Source of the DNA: an uncultured Candidatus Saccharibacteria bacterium
GTDB lineage: Bacteria; Patescibacteriota; Saccharimonadia; Saccharimonadales; Saccharimonadaceae
DNA: 25,878 nt
NCBI GenBank assembly: GCA_937902295.1
Contig: CALGUM010000059.1
Span: 1-25,878 of the forward strand
Direction: 5' to 3'
Position numbers and translations under genes: made by a program. Below the pieces are notes generated by a model, which saw only the letters and a list, made by a program, of their open reading frames with translations, had not been told where the DNA came from and did no database searches. Shown piece after piece: positions 14,668 to 22,535 of this stretch (position 1 is its first letter; every line of letters begins with the position of its first letter).

Positions 14668-15801
14668 ATGAGGGTGCGTATCGAAATTGACACAAAAACG
14701 TTTGTCCGATTTTGGCTAGTGATTGTTGGCCTTGTGTTGCTTGGGTATGCACTGTACAGCGCAAAAACAGCATTGATTGTTATTTCTACGGCAGCTTTTT
14801 TGGCTATCTGTTTGAGTCGGCCCGTAAATCGTTTTGTTGAATGGGTCCCAGGCCACAGTCGGCTTGGTGGAACTGCAGTAGTGTTCGGTTGTGTGTCACT
14901 TTTCCTAGGAATAGTGATTACTGCGCTCGTCCCGGCAATCGTCGATCAGACAGTCCGTGTGGCGAGCACTGTGCCGTATCTACTCGATAGAGCACAGGAG
15001 AGCTGGCCTGTGTTTAATGAATTTGTTGCGTTGTATCAGCTCGAAGGATATGTACTCAATGCGATCGACTCATTGCGTCAAAGTACCGATTCTTTTGCCT
15101 ACGCGGCTGGTTCATCTGCCCTGACTCTCATGGGGTCATTTGCAAAATTATTAATTGCAAGTATCTTGACTTTCTTTCTGACCTTTTTGATGTTACTCGA
15201 AGGACCACGCTGGATTCGTTCATTATGGGACCTCTATGAAGATGTGCCCAAGCGCGAGCTCCACAAGAGTCAAGCGAAACGCATGCAAGCTGTTATCGCG
15301 GGGTTTGTTACCGGGCAAGTTGTGCTCGCGGGTCTTAGTGCATTAACCTCGAGCTTGGTGATATTCGCATTGCACTATGTATTTCCGATGGTTCCGCTTG
15401 GGTTGGTCTTGCCTGCTATCGCTATTGTGTTTGTGTTTTCATTGATTCCTATGTTTGGACCTATTGTTGCGGGCGTGTTCGTGGCAGGCTTGCTGGCATT
15501 TAGCGACATTGTTGCGGCGAGTGTATTCGCTGTGTTCTTTGTGCTCTATCAGCAGCTCCAACGCAGCGTCGTTGCTCCGGTTCTGCAGACAAAAGTAGTC
15601 GAAATTACACCTCTACTGGTGCTCATTTCTGTTGTCACAGGATACTACATGTTCGGGCTTGTTGGTGCAATCATCGCAGTTCCTATCGCAGGCTGCATAA
15701 AAGTCGTCGTCGAGGATTATCTTCATCACACCAAAAAAATGCGCAGTATTCACCGTTTTTCGGCTATTACATCGGTAAAATCTTTTCTAAAGAATAAGTA
15801 A
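14668..15801 (+). CDS. AI-2E family transporter (PerM/YdiK-like membrane protein)
   Basis: This 377-aa membrane protein has the AI-2E/PerM layout. Two N-terminal helices (residues about 10-50) precede a soluble, mostly helical segment (PAIVDQTVRVAS to about residue 150). Five to six more helices follow, with the family's FSLIPMFGPIVAG and QQLQRSVVAPVLQTKVV motifs, and YYMFGLVGAIIAVPIAG near the end. The family name comes from autoinducer-2 export, but members also act as sodium/proton antiporters, so the substrate is open. The frame extends upstream to 14605 through a terminator. ATG 14668 is chosen because TATACT ends 9 bases before it. The gene converges on cysS with 9 bases between the stops. 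Confidence 0.88.
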   Translation: MRVRIEIDTKTFVRFWLVIVGLVLLGYALYSAKTALIVISTAAFLAICLSRPVNRFVEWVPGHSRLGGTAVVFGCVSLFLGIVITALVPAIVDQTVRVASTVPYLLDRAQESWPVFNEFVALYQLEGYVLNAIDSLRQSTDSFAYAAGSSALTLMGSFAKLLIASILTFFLTFLMLLEGPRWIRSLWDLYEDVPKRELHKSQAKRMQAVIAGFVTGQVVLAGLSALTSSLVIFALHYVFPMVPLGLVLPAIAIVFVFSLIPMFGPIVAGVFVAGLLAFSDIVAASVFAVFFVLYQQLQRSVVAPVLQTKVVEITPLLVLISVVTGYYMFGLVGAIIAVPIAGCIKVVVEDYLHHTKKMRSIHRFSAITSVKSFLKNK

Positions 15802-15810
15802 CACAAGTAC

Positions 15811-17277
15811 CTAGGACGTATGGGTTGGGCGTGAATATTCCCATAATACGTGTGTTGGAGTGTCGCGCAGTACAATATGTTCGGCAAGTAGACTATCGCG
15901 CAGCTCGTCAGAGCGCTGCCAGTCTTTGTTTTCCCTTGCGCGGGTGCGTTCGATAATTTGCTGCTTGAGTTCATCTGAAATATCTGGAGTAGACTCTATG
16001 AGGCGAAGTCCGAGTAATGAATCGATGTGCTCGAGAAAACCTGTCAATGCATCGCGATCTATGCGCGAAGGCGGTGCGGCAAGCACGTCGCCGATCACCG
16101 TGTCGATAAATGCAAGCGCACCAGGTGTGTCAAGATTGTCATTGAGCACTTCTAGGAGCGCTTGACTCACGGCGTACGAGGGTGTGTGGGTCGAGGGTGC
16201 ATCAACTGTGTGATGAATTTGATGACGGAGCGCTGCAGCTCGTCGCCAATTGTGTAGTCTTTGACTTGCTGCCTGTAGATTCTTGAATGTAAAATTACCT
16301 TCTGACTGGTAATGTGCTTGGATTACAAACATGCGGAGATCGTCGGGTGTATAGCCTTTTTCCTGCAAATCGTCGAGCGTGTAGCCATTACCTAGGCTTT
16401 TGCTTATTTTTGTGCCATTGGATTTGAGGTGATTCGCGTGGAGCCATAGATTGCTGAATCGTTGTCCACTTGCAGCCTCACTTTGCGCGATTTCATTGGT
16501 GTGATGAACGCGGATGTGATCTATGCCGCCGGTATGAATATCAATCGTTGGGCCGAGTATACTCATTGCCATAGCAGAACATTCTAGATGCCAGCCTGGA
16601 AATCCCATCTGGGGCGTGGTGGTTTCACTGTCTAGGATGTCGCGCGGCGTCTCCCACTGCATGTCGCGCGTGTGTCCTGTTGGGGTAAATTTCCATAGTG
16701 CGAAATCACTTAGATTGCGCTTTTGTTGATTAAACGCTACTCTCGCCCCAGCTTTTTGGGCGCCGACATCAAGACCAGCGAATTGTGCATACGCCGCAAA
16801 CTTGCTTGTGTCGAAATAAATCCCATCGTCTATTTGATAGGTATATCCCTTTGTATGAAGTGTACGTACAAGCTCTAATTGCTCCGGGATATATTCGGTT
16901 GCTTTTGTGATATGTGTCGGTGGTATAAGATTAAGCCGCTGCATGCCACGTAGGAAATCCTCTGTATAGAACTCTGCAACCTCCCATGCGGTTTTATTTT
17001 CGCGTCGCGCACCTTTTTCTAGCTTATCCTCCCCTTCATCTTCATCGCTCGAAAGATGCCCCACATCGGTAATGTTCATAACACGCTCGACAGTGAAGTT
17101 GTTGGCCGTGAGTGTGCGAACCAAGATATCCCAGTAGATATACGAAGCCCAGTTACCTATAGTAGGATAGTCGTATACAGTAGGCCCGCAGGTATAGAGC
17201 GTGACTCGTGTACCAGATTGACTAGAAAATGGTTCGATGGTGCGGTGGGGCGTGTTATAGAATCTCAGCGTCGTCAT
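15811..17277 (-). CDS. cysS: cysteinyl-tRNA synthetase
   Basis: This 488-aa class I synthetase charges tRNA-Cys. Zinc ligands are Cys30 (YTCGPTVYD), Cys233 (WHLECSAM) and the HHTNE pair around residues 258-262. The HIGH-type motif is TIGN (39-42) and the KMSKS-type motif is KISKS (290-294). The C-terminal helical and anticodon-binding region is complete (RTRARENKDWQRSDELRDSL). Length is close to the family norm. ATG 17277 is preferred over one 30 bases upstream because TACAAT sits exactly 6 bases before it, so the message should be leaderless. Confidence 0.95.
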   Translation of the reverse strand: MTTLRFYNTPHRTIEPFSSQSGTRVTLYTCGPTVYDYPTIGNWASYIYWDILVRTLTANNFTVERVMNITDVGHLSSDEDEGEDKLEKGARRENKTAWEVAEFYTEDFLRGMQRLNLIPPTHITKATEYIPEQLELVRTLHTKGYTYQIDDGIYFDTSKFAAYAQFAGLDVGAQKAGARVAFNQQKRNLSDFALWKFTPTGHTRDMQWETPRDILDSETTTPQMGFPGWHLECSAMAMSILGPTIDIHTGGIDHIRVHHTNEIAQSEAASGQRFSNLWLHANHLKSNGTKISKSLGNGYTLDDLQEKGYTPDDLRMFVIQAHYQSEGNFTFKNLQAASQRLHNWRRAAALRHQIHHTVDAPSTHTPSYAVSQALLEVLNDNLDTPGALAFIDTVIGDVLAAPPSRIDRDALTGFLEHIDSLLGLRLIESTPDISDELKQQIIERTRARENKDWQRSDELRDSLLAEHIVLRDTPTHVLWEYSRPTHTS

Positions 17278-17290
17278 GTGTTTATTGTAC
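17278..17290 (-). promoter_or_regulatory. leaderless promoter of cysS
   Basis: On the minus strand TACAAT (17289-17284) is followed by AAACAC and ATG 17277. Confidence 0.55.
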
Positions 17291-17317
17291 TGGTGTAGAC
17301 GATGCAATGCAAAGAAT

Positions 17318-17346
17318 GTGACAACAGATAGTAAATGTTATATAGT
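17318..17346 (+). promoter_or_regulatory. promoter of the 53-aa membrane peptide
   Basis: GTGACA (17318-17323) and TATAGT (17341-17346) are separated by 17 bases, pointing away from cysS. Confidence 0.45.
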
Positions 17347-17380
17347 TGAGGTAAGGACTACTACTATTCGGGAGGATACA

Positions 17381-17542
17381 ATGTCCAGAAAGCGTTCATC
17401 ACGCTTGAGTCCAGATCCGCTGGTACTTGCCATTGTACTACTGGTAGTAGTGGCAATGATAGCGTACCTGCGTTTTGGAGATCTCATGAGCGCAGTGCCA
17501 CTAATTGTGCTCATAGTCATAGTGTTTGCTATCTGGAAGTAA
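17381..17542 (+). CDS. 53-aa two-helix membrane peptide
   Basis: A basic N terminus (MSRKRSSRL) is followed by two hydrophobic segments, LVLAIVLLVVVAMIAYL and AVPLIVLIVIVFAIW, joined by RFGDLMS. ATG 17381 has a clear GGGAGG ribosome site 5 bases upstream, and a promoter and a strong terminator bracket the gene. This makes it a convincing small gene despite its size. No function is recognised. Hairpin-like two-TM peptides of this size often act on membrane complexes or as toxins, but nothing here decides between these. Confidence 0.65.
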   Translation: MSRKRSSRLSPDPLVLAIVLLVVVAMIAYLRFGDLMSAVPLIVLIVIVFAIWK

Positions 17543-17556
17543 TGATAGCGCCACGG

Positions 17557-17588
17557 CCCCAGCTTTTACGAGCTGGGGTTACTTTTTT
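17557..17588 (+). terminator. intrinsic terminator, overlapping the 3' end of the DHH gene
   Basis: CCCCAGCT (17557-17564) pairs with AGCTGGGG (17571-17578) over a 6-base loop, followed by TTACTTTTTT. The right arm encodes, on the other strand, the last codons of the DHH protein. Confidence 0.8.
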
Positions 17589-18558
17589 CGAGGCATTTCG
17601 CGGTAGCCTCTATAAGTTCGCGCACTACTTGCTCATGTTCGTCGTAGACGCGGAAGCCGGCCGCATATTTGTGACCACCGCCACCGAAGTAGCCCGCAAT
17701 ATCTGCGCTAATTGGACTGTTAGATCGCAGTTTGCCTGTTTGTTTACCGTCGGGATATGATTTTATTGCAACCGCGATTTCTACACCGATGACTAATCGC
17801 ATTTCATCGAGCACGAGTACGCTGGGGTTGTAGAGGTCGCTGAATTCTTGAATCTCTTCGAACGGTATTCGAATAAGCGCAAGCTTTCCGTCAAGGAAAT
17901 ACTCGATACGCTCAATGAGTCGGCCTTTATACTCTAAAATAGACTGAGGTTTTTTCATGAACTCGCGGCGTCGTTCTTCGATCTTCGCCACACTGGCACC
18001 GCGAGCTGTAAGCTCGCCCGCTGTATGGAATGATTCGGGGGTAACGTTTTGAGTTGTGAGACCCAATGTGTCTGCCTGGAGGCCTATCATGAGATGCTCA
18101 GCGGCCGAGGGGTTTATGTCCCATCCCGCGTGCATAGCAAGCCGATAGATCACCTGGGCGGCGGCAGGCGCCTCCTCGATTAACGCGACAGTGTCAAAGC
18201 TAAGGTTTGGCTCAGTCTCTGTATGATGATCAATGACGATAACTGGATGAGATTCTAGGTAATGTCGAACTCCGCGGGCTTCGAGTACTTTTGTCATTAG
18301 TACATCCGCCGCCGTATCCACAATGATTGCAAGGTCGGCAGTTGTGTCAAAATCATGTACAACCCTATCCCAGCCACGTATGTAGCGCATATACTTAGGG
18401 ATATCAACTGGACAGTAAAGAATCACTTCTTTGCCGAGGTCGCCTAAGAGCTCTTCGAGCGCGAGACTGCTACCTAGACTATCGCCGTCAGGGTTTTCGG
18501 CTTGAATAACGATGATTTTTTTTGATTGCTCTATGAGGGTTTTTGCGGTATCAAACAT
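17566..18558 (-). CDS. DHH/DHHA1 phosphoesterase (NrnA-like)
   Basis: This 330-aa protein has both domains of the NrnA group, which degrade short RNA oligomers and dephosphorylate pAp. Motifs in order are NPDGD (residues 22-26), IIVDTAAD (Asp81), VIDHH (108-112), GLQADTLGL, and the DHHA1 substrate loop GGGGHKYAAGF near residue 290. The His that normally precedes motif I (HxNPDGD) is Ala20 here, which would remove one metal ligand, so activity may be altered. ATG 18558 is chosen because TACAAT (extended by TGT) lies 7 bases upstream. The first ATG in frame (18582) would lie above the promoter. Confidence 0.85.
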   Translation of the reverse strand: MFDTAKTLIEQSKKIIVIQAENPDGDSLGSSLALEELLGDLGKEVILYCPVDIPKYMRYIRGWDRVVHDFDTTADLAIIVDTAADVLMTKVLEARGVRHYLESHPVIVIDHHTETEPNLSFDTVALIEEAPAAAQVIYRLAMHAGWDINPSAAEHLMIGLQADTLGLTTQNVTPESFHTAGELTARGASVAKIEERRREFMKKPQSILEYKGRLIERIEYFLDGKLALIRIPFEEIQEFSDLYNPSVLVLDEMRLVIGVEIAVAIKSYPDGKQTGKLRSNSPISADIAGYFGGGGHKYAAGFRVYDEHEQVVRELIEATAKCLEKSNPSS

Positions 18559-18574
18559 TCTATCTATTGTAACA
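18559..18574 (-). promoter_or_regulatory. leaderless promoter of the DHH gene
   Basis: TGTTACAAT (TACAAT 18571-18566) then AGATAGA and ATG 18558 on the minus strand. Confidence 0.55.
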
Positions 18575-18707
18575 GATATCAATCACCTAAGTGTACAGTG
18601 TCAGGCAAGTTGTCGGACTCTGTCTATTTCATGGGCAAATGTTATAGAGCTGAGTACCAGCAGTGTATAGCACTACGATGCACTTGATAAAAGTATTGGT
18701 CGTACTA

Positions 18708-19322
18708 TTACAATATCCGCCTACCCTCAAGGGCATGACTCAGAGTAATCTGATCGGCATATTCGAGGTCAACACCCACTGGTAGACCACGAGCGAGACG
18801 GCTCATTTTGATAGAGATACCCTGCTCTTCAATTTGACGCTGCAAGAAAAGCGCAGTCGACTCGCCCTCTACGCTCGAGTTTGTCGCTATGATCAGCTCT
18901 TCTACGGTATCTTCAGCAATCCGATTCAGTAGTTCGGGAATATGTAACTGCTCGGGCCCGATTCCGTCTATTGGGCTAATAGCTCCACCGAGCACGTGAT
19001 ATGTACCACGAAACTGCCCTGTTCGCTCAAGTGCGATAATGTCGAGCGGCTCCTCGACGACAGCTACGAGGGTTTTGTCACGTGATGGGTCTGTATAGAG
19101 TGGTGATATCTCTTGGTCGGCGTCTACAAGTGCAAAAGTTTTTGGGCAATATGACACACCGCTACCAAGAGCGGTAATCGCTCTAGCAAGTTTTTCATTC
19201 GATGATTGGTTTGCGCGCAGCAAATAATACGCATAACGCTCTGCGGTCCGTGCCCCCACACCGGGGAGCTTGCCAATTTCATCGATAGCAGTCAAAAGTG
19301 CCTGCGGCAATAGCTGTGACAC
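18708..19322 (-). CDS. recR: recombination mediator RecR, zinc finger lost
   Basis: This 204-aa RecR works with RecF/RecO to load RecA at gaps. The helix-hairpin-helix (LPGVGARTAERYAYYLL) and the Toprim domain (VVEEPLDIIALERTG, GTYHVLGGAISPIDGIGP, ATNSSVEGESTA) are intact, as is the C-terminal LPVGVDLEYADQITL. The C4 zinc finger between them is not. Only Cys59 of the four cysteines remains, and the segment reads SYCPKTFALVDADQEISPLY. GTG is the start codon at 19322, 7 bases after the ybaB stop, in the usual ybaB-recR order. Confidence 0.94.
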   Translation of the reverse strand: MSQLLPQALLTAIDEIGKLPGVGARTAERYAYYLLRANQSSNEKLARAITALGSGVSYCPKTFALVDADQEISPLYTDPSRDKTLVAVVEEPLDIIALERTGQFRGTYHVLGGAISPIDGIGPEQLHIPELLNRIAEDTVEELIIATNSSVEGESTALFLQRQIEEQGISIKMSRLARGLPVGVDLEYADQITLSHALEGRRIL

Positions 19323-19329
19323 TTTTAGA

Positions 19330-19632
19330 TTACATTCCCGGTAGATTCATGCCGCCCATAAGGGGCTTCATCTTCTCAGCTGCGACTTCTTGGGCCTTTG
19401 CCATTCCGTCGCGAATAGCCGCTTCGAGCCAGCTCTCAAGCTCTTCGATATCTTCTAGGTCTACATAGTCTGGATTGATGCTAATGTCAGAGACTTTTAA
19501 TTCACCATTAATCGTTACTTCTACTGCAGGGTCGTCTTCTTCGCCCCCAGCAACTGCAACAATTTGTTGCTTTTTTAGTTCTTTTTGAGCTTTACGGAGC
19601 TCATTGAGCATTTTCATCTGGTCAAGTGCCAT
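19330..19632 (-). CDS. YbaB/EbfC nucleoid-associated protein
   Basis: This 100-aa protein binds DNA as a dimer in its family. It shows the family's N-terminal helix (LNELRKAQKELKKQQ), the VEVTINGELKVSDISINPDYVD core, and a glycine/methionine-rich tail. ATG 19632 has a good GAGGAAGG ribosome site, and a TATACT box (19671-19666) lies right after the upstream gene's stop. Adjacency to recR is conserved across bacteria. Here dnaX, often the third member, lies further upstream behind two other genes. Confidence 0.92.
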   Translation of the reverse strand: MALDQMKMLNELRKAQKELKKQQIVAVAGGEEDDPAVEVTINGELKVSDISINPDYVDLEDIEELESWLEAAIRDGMAKAQEVAAEKMKPLMGGMNLPGM

Positions 19633-19673
19633 GGGTGGTATTCCTTCCTCTAGTTACTACCTATCAGTATACG

Positions 19674-21158
19674 TTATTCAGAAGATATTTTATAGATATA
19701 GAGTCTGTCTGAGGTGCCGTGAGCAGTTGCGTTCGCAACAATATAAGTGGGCGCACGGTTAATCTTCGTACTGGCCTTTTCTGTTGCAATAATTTCACCC
19801 TCGTATGGCAGTGTGCTGTTTCTTGTTGAGCTCTCGGGTATGGTCGCGAGTTCGTTATCCTTATTATTGGCATCTAAAAACACACGATAAAACGCTTCTT
19901 CGTCGTCTGAGACTAGTACGGTTGCATTTGAATATGCATCAATGTTTCGTGCCATGAGCGCCGTATCATTATTAGTCATGTTTGCGAGCGGTGCGTAGTA
20001 TCGATAGCCATGGAAATAATGGAACGCGCTAGGAATAATGATACATGAGAATAAAATCGCTGTAGGCACGAGTGCAAAAATTCTCGCATAGGGGTTCTGC
20101 GGGAATAATCGGTACCAGTATTGTAGAATGGTTGAAATCCCAATCGCTAAAAATAATGCTGTCGGTACAATAAGTAGCGAGAATAGACCCGGGTTTAACA
20201 AGATCAATGGCGTAAGAAGAATCGTCCAGGAAAAAAGTGTATAGCTTAGTACTGTGTGGCGTGCGCGCAGCAAGCCGTATGTACCAAAAAGTCCTATCGC
20301 TATCACGCTCATGCCAAATACAGGGGCCAAAAGTCCTGTATCTTTTGTGCTCATCGACGTCACGTCGCCAAGTTGAAGGCCAAGTAACTTGATATTATCA
20401 ATCACATCAAGCGAAAAACTACTCGACATATAAAGGAGCTGTGGGAGTATTGCAGTATCTCGTAGTGTCATGAGTGCGACAGCAACTCCACTTATGAGAC
20501 CGATGAATGCGCCCACACCCCACGCCGAGTTAGGTGTGCGGCGTACCAAGTAGCGAACCCGGGGGTGAAAGGCAGCGCCTATGCAAAATGCTGCGATGAC
20601 GTATATGCTAAACGGTGTCAAGAGGCTGAGCCCAACGGTCAATGCGCCAAAAATGATTGCAATTGGGCGAAAGGAATTATTCGAGACTCCGCAGACTGCT
20701 ACAAGCAGTAGCATGACTGGCCAGAATACGTGCATAATTTCTGGCGTACCAGTTGTAGCAAGAGAAATAAACTTCGCCGATACCACAATGATACCAACTG
20801 CTAAAATACTGGCCGTATGAGTAAATCTCCGACTTAACACGAGTATCAGGCCAACGATAGATGCGGCGCCCAGAAGTAACGAAGGTAACTTGACACTTAA
20901 ATCATTGAGACCGAGGAGCGAAATAGATAACTTCTGTAGTGCGTGATACGGTAAGTCAAAGATGAACGCGCTCGAAGGGTTTGAGAGTGAAAGTGATGCG
21001 CTTGTAATGACAGATTGCCGCTCCATGTCGCTCAGCCCTCCAGATGTGTGAAGTGCTCCAGTGATCAGAATCGTAGCAATGATAAGCGATAAAATACCAT
21101 AGCCAAGCCAAAATCGCAGTTTATAAAGAGTATAGTTTTTGACAGTTTTTTTCGCCAT
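19674..21158 (-). CDS. polytopic membrane protein, GT-C (ArnT/PMT-like) glycosyltransferase candidate
   Basis: This 494-aa protein has about 10-11 TM helices. The first loop holds acidic residues (GLSDMERQS). The segment DLPYHALQKLSISLLGLND, followed by SVKLPSLLLGAAS and then LSRRFT, matches the pattern of PMT/ArnT-type lipid-linked sugar transferases (FxPPLYYxL, then GxSExAxRLPS, then RR). A soluble C-terminal tail of about 90 residues follows. Its role would be sugar transfer on the outer membrane face, but the family call rests on pattern only. ATG 21158 lies 21 bases after the dnaB stop, and a TATACT box (21175-21170) sits in that gap. Confidence 0.6.
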   Translation of the reverse strand: MAKKTVKNYTLYKLRFWLGYGILSLIIATILITGALHTSGGLSDMERQSVITSASLSLSNPSSAFIFDLPYHALQKLSISLLGLNDLSVKLPSLLLGAASIVGLILVLSRRFTHTASILAVGIIVVSAKFISLATTGTPEIMHVFWPVMLLLVAVCGVSNNSFRPIAIIFGALTVGLSLLTPFSIYVIAAFCIGAAFHPRVRYLVRRTPNSAWGVGAFIGLISGVAVALMTLRDTAILPQLLYMSSSFSLDVIDNIKLLGLQLGDVTSMSTKDTGLLAPVFGMSVIAIGLFGTYGLLRARHTVLSYTLFSWTILLTPLILLNPGLFSLLIVPTALFLAIGISTILQYWYRLFPQNPYARIFALVPTAILFSCIIIPSAFHYFHGYRYYAPLANMTNNDTALMARNIDAYSNATVLVSDDEEAFYRVFLDANNKDNELATIPESSTRNSTLPYEGEIIATEKASTKINRAPTYIVANATAHGTSDRLYIYKISSE

Positions 21159-21179
21159 GAATATCTATTAGTATACTCT

Positions 21180-22535
21180 TTATTCGTGTTGTTTGTCGAG
21201 AGACATGAAACGTAGCCGCTCAGGATGGAAGTAGAGCTGCACCTTGCCTACGGGTCCATTACGATGCTTGGCGATAATAAGATCTGTAATATTCTGCACG
21301 TCGGGATTATCTGGTTCATAATAGCCGGGGCGATAAATAAAACTCACGATATCGGCATCTTGCTCGATACTTCCTGACTCGCGTAGGTCGGAAAGCTGAG
21401 GAATAGGTGGAGTACGTGATTCAACCGAGCGACTTAATTGGCTCAGCGCGATCACAGGTACGTTGAGTTCGCGGGCTACAAGTTTGAGGCCTCGTGAAAT
21501 CTCGCTCACCTCTTGGACGCGGTTGCCATCGTGTTTGCCACTCCCCTGCATTAGCTGCAGGTAGTCTACAATAATAAGACCAAGCTCGTGTTCGTGGGCA
21601 ACGCGTCGAGATTTTGTACGCATTTCAAGTACCGAGAGGCCAGGTTTGTCGTCGATATATATTGGCGCTTCGGACATTTCACCCATTGCATCGGATAGTT
21701 TCGCAAAATCATCGTCACTCAGATTACCGGTGCGAATGTTCCAGGCGTCAACACCAGATGCATCAGCAAGCATACGATCTACGAGCTGCTCTTTGCTCAT
21801 CTCTAAGCTAAAAAATAGTACAGCCTTTTGTTCAATAGTAGCAACATTGTACGCCAAATTCGTTACAAGTGTCGTCTTACCCATCGCAGGGCGGGCAGCT
21901 AAGATGATCAGATCGCTTCTTTGTAGACCAGCAGTCATAGTGTCGAGATCTCGGTATCCAGTTTTGATGCCCCTTAGTGCACCTTTGTTTCTGTGCAATT
22001 CTTCCATGCGATCAAAGCTGTCGGTAAGTACACTCTCGATACTCACAAGATCCTGTTTAAGTGATTGATCACTTACACTAAACAACTCCGCTTCTGCACG
22101 ACCTAATAATTCCTGTGTTTCATGTTCTTCGTCGTAACTAAGTTCTGTAATCTCACTACTTGCGTGAATGAGGCGTCGTCGAACTGCCTTTTGTGCTACA
22201 AGATCGGCATATGCTTCTGCATGCGCGGCAGTAGGTACGTAGTTAGTGAGTTCAGAGAGATACGCGGAACCACCTGCAATTTCCAGCTCATCTTTACGCT
22301 TGAGTTCGTCTGTGAGTGTCAACATATCGACAGGTTTGTGTCGCTCATATAGTCGTACCATGGCACCGAAAATCATATGGTGAGTTTTTTCATAAAAATC
22401 AGCTGGTTTTATGATTTCTGCAACATCAGGTAAAACTTCTTCATCAATAAGAATAGCGCCTAGCAGGCTCTTTTCGGCATCAACATTTTGCGGAGGTATG
22501 CGCGCTTGTAGTTTCTTGGTAGTAGAATTAGACAT
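21180..22535 (-). CDS. dnaB: replicative DNA helicase
   Basis: This 451-aa hexameric helicase has a DnaB N-terminal domain (PPQNVDAEKSLLGAILID) and a RecA-like motor. Walker A is ARPAMGKTT (214-222), the FFSLEMSKEQL motif follows, Walker B is IIVDYLQLM, and SDLRESGSIEQDADIV is also present. No intein is inserted and the length is normal. Its ATG overlaps the end of dnaX by 8 bases, so helicase and clamp-loader subunit are co-transcribed and translationally coupled, which is a fitting pair at the replication fork. Confidence 0.96.
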   Translation of the reverse strand: MSNSTTKKLQARIPPQNVDAEKSLLGAILIDEEVLPDVAEIIKPADFYEKTHHMIFGAMVRLYERHKPVDMLTLTDELKRKDELEIAGGSAYLSELTNYVPTAAHAEAYADLVAQKAVRRRLIHASSEITELSYDEEHETQELLGRAEAELFSVSDQSLKQDLVSIESVLTDSFDRMEELHRNKGALRGIKTGYRDLDTMTAGLQRSDLIILAARPAMGKTTLVTNLAYNVATIEQKAVLFFSLEMSKEQLVDRMLADASGVDAWNIRTGNLSDDDFAKLSDAMGEMSEAPIYIDDKPGLSVLEMRTKSRRVAHEHELGLIIVDYLQLMQGSGKHDGNRVQEVSEISRGLKLVARELNVPVIALSQLSRSVESRTPPIPQLSDLRESGSIEQDADIVSFIYRPGYYEPDNPDVQNITDLIIAKHRNGPVGKVQLYFHPERLRFMSLDKQHE

